The notes under the pieces are model-generated. The model worked only from the letters and a program-made list of their open reading frames with translations. It ran no database searches and had not been told where the DNA came from. Of a stretch of 64,000 bases of DNA, positions 60,431 to 64,000 are shown piece after piece. The translations under genes were made by a program, and so were the position numbers. The stretch covers positions 2,232,001 to 2,296,000 of the forward strand of contig CAWDQE010000014.1 in NCBI GenBank assembly GCA_963804375.1, given 5' to 3'. Each line of letters opens with the position of its first letter. Within the stretch, counting starts at the first letter, position 1. This DNA comes from JANXQG01 sp963804375. GTDB lineage: Bacteria > Planctomycetota > Planctomycetia > Pirellulales > Thermoguttaceae.

Positions 60431-61665
60431 TCTTCGATCCGGTAAAGGTGTGTTCTCGTGCGCAGGATCAGGGCCTTGCCGCTGACGGCGGGCGAGGCCA
60501 TGAAGCCGTCGTCGAGTTGGTTGACGGCGAGGATCTTCAGCTTGCGCTCGGGGGCGATGACCGTCGTCTTGCCGTCTTGATCGAAGAAGTAGATGCGGCC
60601 GGGCGAGGCCAGCAGCGAGGCCGAGAAGAAGCCGTGGATCCGCTCCTGCCAGACGGTTGCACCGGTTTTGGCGTCCAGGCAACTGGCGATGCCGTTGTCG
60701 CTGACGCAGAACAGCAGCTCGCCCGCCAGGACGCTCGACGGCTTGCACGGCAGGTTTCTCGCCTTGTTCTTCCAGACGACGTGGCTGCGGCTGATGTCGC
60801 CCTGGCCGCCGGGCCGCACCGCCCAAATTTCCGGCCGGCCAAAGCCCGTGTTGAGAAGTAGCAGCCCCTGGCCGTACAAGGGGCGGGAGACGTTGGAGAA
60901 TCCGCCGGGATAGCAGACCTTCCAGAGCTCCCGGCCGGTCTCCGGCGCGTAGGCCTCCGTGGCGTAGGCCCCGCAACTGATCAATTGGGGCGTGCCGGCG
61001 TCGATCACGATCGGCGTGCAGTAGGCCTTGCGATTGTCGCCCTCGGCGCCGGCGTAATCGGTCGAGCGGTCGGTTTTCCAGACCGTTGCCCCCGTCCGCT
61101 TGTCGAGGGCCGCGAGATACTGCACGTCGATGCCGTCGAAAGTCAAAATCAGCAAGTCCTTGTAGACAAAGGCCGACGAGCCAGGACCGCGAAAGTGGTC
61201 GCAAGGCAGGTCGCGCCGCGACCAGAGCGTCTTGCCCGAGGCCGTGTCCAGGCAGGCCGTGCCATAGCAGCCGAAGTGGACATAGACGCGTCCGGCCTCG
61301 ACGACGGGCGTGGGCGAGGCATAGGTATTCAGCTCGGCGATCGGTTTGGGGTGTTCGACCTCGAAGACACAGATGTCGTGCACGATCCGGCCTGAGTCGC
61401 GATCGACGCCTACGGCAAACAGGTGCTTGCCGTCGTCCGCGGCGGTGGTTAGCCAGATTTGCTTGTCCCAGACGACCGGCGACGAATGGCCGCGGTCGTG
61501 GATCGCCGTTTTCCAGCGGACGTTTTTCGTCTCGCTCCAGGTCAGGGGGATATCGGCCTGCGGGCAGGCGCCGTTGCCCGCCGGGCCGAGGAATTGCGGC
61601 CAGGGTTCATCGGCAGTGATCGGCGCGGCACAAGAAAGCAAAAATGCGAAAGCCAGGGTACGCAT
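60427..61665 (-). CDS. Secreted PQQ-like beta-propeller protein (intact paralogue)
   Basis: I chose the ATG at 61665 for its signal peptide (MRTLAFAFLLSCAAPITA, then DEPWPQFLGPAGNG). Repeated blades include SSPVVWDKQIWLTTAADDGK, LAALDKRTGATVWKTDRS, CLDAKTGATVWQERIHG and RIYFFDQDGKTTVIAPERKL, the same order as in the broken gene at 1715-3017 (for example WPGFRGPTG there for WPQFLGPAG here). The length is 412 residues. These proteins hold eight blades; most lack the residues that bind PQQ, and none is evident here. Role unknown; periplasmic. Confidence 0.9.
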   Translation of the reverse strand: MRTLAFAFLLSCAAPITADEPWPQFLGPAGNGACPQADIPLTWSETKNVRWKTAIHDRGHSSPVVWDKQIWLTTAADDGKHLFAVGVDRDSGRIVHDICVFEVEHPKPIAELNTYASPTPVVEAGRVYVHFGCYGTACLDTASGKTLWSRRDLPCDHFRGPGSSAFVYKDLLILTFDGIDVQYLAALDKRTGATVWKTDRSTDYAGAEGDNRKAYCTPIVIDAGTPQLISCGAYATEAYAPETGRELWKVCYPGGFSNVSRPLYGQGLLLLNTGFGRPEIWAVRPGGQGDISRSHVVWKNKARNLPCKPSSVLAGELLFCVSDNGIASCLDAKTGATVWQERIHGFFSASLLASPGRIYFFDQDGKTTVIAPERKLKILAVNQLDDGFMASPAVSGKALILRTRTHLYRIED

Positions 61666-61818
61666 GAGGAATTGTCGAGGTTGCGATCGAATCAGCCAGT
61701 TCAGGATTGGTTCATTATAAACCAAAAGAGATGACGGGAAAATGGAATTCCATCATCTTCCTGTCCTCCATTTTCCTGCCCTAAAGACTTGAGATGCCCG
61801 GAGCCCGGGCAGCCCCCA

Positions 61819-64000
61819 TTACTTCTGGCCTTGCTGAAGCTTTTGCTCCAAAACGCGGATCTTCTCGCGGAGATTCATCGGCCAGTTGTCGAATCGCGCC
61901 GGCCAATTCGTCTGCTTGAGCCGCGCCAGGGATTCGCCGGCCTCTTTGAATTGGCGCTGGTGGATCAGGGCCTCGGTCAAACCGAGCAGCCCCTGCGGTT
62001 CCAGCGACGGATCCGCGCAACTTGCCGCCACTGATCCGCGGCCTCGGCCCAGCGGTCTTGCCGCTGGCGAATCTCCGCCAGAAGCTGATGACTCTCCGAC
62101 TCGGCGGGCAGGACCTCGACGATCGAGGTGTAGGCCCGCTCGACCTCCGTGGCCTGCCCCAGTTTCTCCAACCGCTTGCCGAGGTCCTCGTATAACTTGA
62201 TGTGGCGGGGCGCGAACTGCCGCCAGGCGAGGAGCTGCTCGACGGCCCCCTGCTGATCCTCCTGGCGATCGTAGCAGGCCAGCAGGGCCTGATACGTTTC
62301 CGCATCGTTGGGCTGCACCTCGGCGGCGATGAGGAGCTGCCCAATCGCCTTGCCGAACTGCCCTTTCTCGCGATAGACCTGGCCGATCGCCTTGCGGAGG
62401 ATCGGATTCTCTTCGCGAGTCTCCTTCAGGTGCTTGTCGAGGCGGACGACGTAGGCATCCAGGTCCGGCGCGGCGCGCAGGACGGCCCGCAGGGCCTCCA
62501 GGGCGTTGCTGCGGCTGGCAATGTTCCGGCCCCAGGCGACCACGGCGGCCGCGGCCGCGTCGACGGCCGCGGGCGTCTGCTTCAAGCCGGCGAAGGCCCG
62601 CGCCTGGTCGCCATAATAGCCCGAGAGCACGCCGTCGCCGATCCCGCGGCGCGGGGCCGTGCGCTGATGGAGGGCAATCGCTTCCTCAAGGTACTTGACC
62701 GAGGGGTCGTAGATTTCGTTCTCCAGGCAGCTTCTGCCCAGCATGGCCATGGCGCCCTCGTTCCAGCGATTCTCCCGATGGAAATAATCGTGCGTCTCCT
62801 TGAGGAGCTTGGTCAACTGTCCGGATTTGCCCGTCTTGAAGTACGCATTCATCAGCCACACGCGATATTGCAAGTTGTCTGGCCGCCGCTGGACCAGCGG
62901 CTCGAGGAGGGAAATCGTTTCGGCGAAGCGGTTCTGGCCGCGCAGGAATCCGACCAACGTCGACTGTCCGCCCTCGTCGAGCACCTCGCGACGATGGGCG
63001 TCCAGCAGGATCTCGATCGCCCGCCAGTAGTGGTCCAGACCGCCGAACAGGTATTCGGCGATGTATTGGCATGCCGCGCCGGATTGCTTCTCCGCGGACC
63101 AGACTTCCTCAGCCGTGCGGGCGAAGTCGGCCTCTTTCTCGCTCCAATAGTAGCTGTCGGCGTTGTGCTTCGCAAAAATGATCCGGTTGCGCTGTTGCCG
63201 CGATTGCAGGTCGCGGCGGAGCTCCTTGAGCACGATCGCCAACAGCGGCTTCTCCACCGCGCCAAGGTCCTTGACCTCGGTCCGCCACTGCCCGAGCGTC
63301 CAGCAGTACTGGCTCCAGCCGTCCTGGTTATTCAACCGGAACCAGTCGGGCTCGGCGCCGATCCGCTCGACGAGGAAGGCCAGGCCGTCGCGCGGCCCGG
63401 CGATTTCGTGCAGCGTATTGGCCGTCTCGGAGACCATCGACGTATAATTGTTCGTCTGCCGCTTGAGCACCTCGGGCAGGCGATGGAAGGCGAAACGGCG
63501 GAGGTCGTCGACCACGCCAGCCAACTTCTTGTTGTGGGCCGTGCGGTAGATATTGTTCAGCCGGTTGACCAGGCGATAGCGATGGTTCTGGTCCGGCGTA
63601 TCGAGACCCTCGCGGACCTTCTTCTCGACAGCGCGATAAAGCTCGACGCCCTGCCCCAGCGATACGCCGCCGTCGCTGGCGATCGCACTGTCGTAGAGCT
63701 GGTAGAGCCGCTCGATGAGCCAATAGGTCTGCTGCTGGTTCACCGGGTGCTTGAGTTGCTCCTGAAGGACTTTTTCGCCGCGGGCGTGCTGCGTGCGGTT
63801 TTCCAGGTAGCCGATCAGGATGTCCAACGCGTGATTGGCCGATGCGGGCAACACGCCGCCGCAGGCCGCCTGGTGCTCATCCAGCGATTCGCTCAAGAGA
63901 TCGATTGCCGGATCGAAGCGGGAATAGGCCCAATAGGTCTGAGCGAGACACGTGCCGATCTTCAGGCGATCGGCCGTGCCGGGCTGGGCCTCGCGATGGA
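61819..64000 (-). CDS. Large TPR protein, 5' end outside window, frame broken near 62010
   Basis: The frame enters from the right edge (HREAQPGTADRLKIGTCLAQ) and runs to near 62010. TPR-like pairs are seen in GQNRFAETISLLEPLVQRRP, DNLQYRVWLMNAYFKTGKSG, DPSVKYLEEAIALHQRTAPR, GQFGKAIGQLLIAAEVQPND and LGQATEVERAYTSIVEVLPA. The frame then breaks; the next frame continues with LEPQGLLGLTEALIHQRQFK, EAGESLARLKQTNWPARFDN and ends KIRVLEQKLQQGQK at 61819. One base would join them. The protein is thus at least 727 residues. No signal peptide is visible because the start is missing. Probably a scaffold or secreted protein. Confidence 0.8.

Overview
This window looks like GC-rich chromosomal DNA from a planctomycete (Pirellulales-like), probably from a metagenome assembly. 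The evidence is the gene set: a DUF1080 (3-keto-disaccharide hydrolase) protein, PQQ-like propeller proteins, a DUF2891 protein, several secreted beta-helix and sugar-cleaving proteins, a release-factor-like protein, the TIGR00300 protein next to an arginine dihydrolase, long TPR proteins, several small proteins of planctomycete type, and many GC-rich palindromic repeats. No rRNA or marker gene is present, so the placement is inference.

Region 1 (1-25.3 kb) is an accessory and partly decayed zone. It mixes intact secreted carbohydrate-active and redox genes (GH31, two beta-helix proteins, a cellulase-like protein, a molybdopterin oxidoreductase, an esterase, DUF2891, a URO-D-like protein, MscS) with relics: GH16, GH43, a response regulator, PATR, SDR and a Gly/Tyr-rich protein. 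Several other genes carry a single-base frame break: PQQ propeller, release factor-like, DUF1080, and an adenine methyltransferase plus its partner. The 8.0-18.9 kb part reads as a polysaccharide-use locus.

Region 2 (25.9-38.4 kb) is mostly intact housekeeping and secreted genes: tRNA-Pro(CGG), a HEAT-type membrane-anchored protein, a secreted zinc metallopeptidase, an arginine dihydrolase plus TIGR00300 (ornithine cyclodeaminase-like) pair, ilvB, hemD, a PilZ protein and a transglutaminase-like TPR protein.

Region 3 (38.7-48.4 kb) holds the most unusual system: an adenylation-thiolation protein followed by a multi-span membrane part with repeated left-handed beta-helix-like domains, the architecture of epsilon-poly-L-lysine synthetase (Pls). 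Small palindromic repeats are inserted inside its reading frame, and it is split by two frame changes. Two large secreted proteins follow (a haem c/TolB-like/TPR protein and a CBM plus TIM-barrel-like protein); they share a near-identical upstream element.

Region 4 (48.5-64 kb) carries aroH, a second-copy type II fatty acid synthesis cluster (FabZ-FabG-ACP-FabZ-FabF), a NYN/OST-HTH RNase-like gene divergent from aceE, a RelE/ParE-type toxin-antitoxin pair, the ABC-F protein Uup, an intact PQQ-like protein and a large TPR protein that runs off the right edge. Dispersed inverted repeats occur throughout, several of them reading into the ends of proteins.
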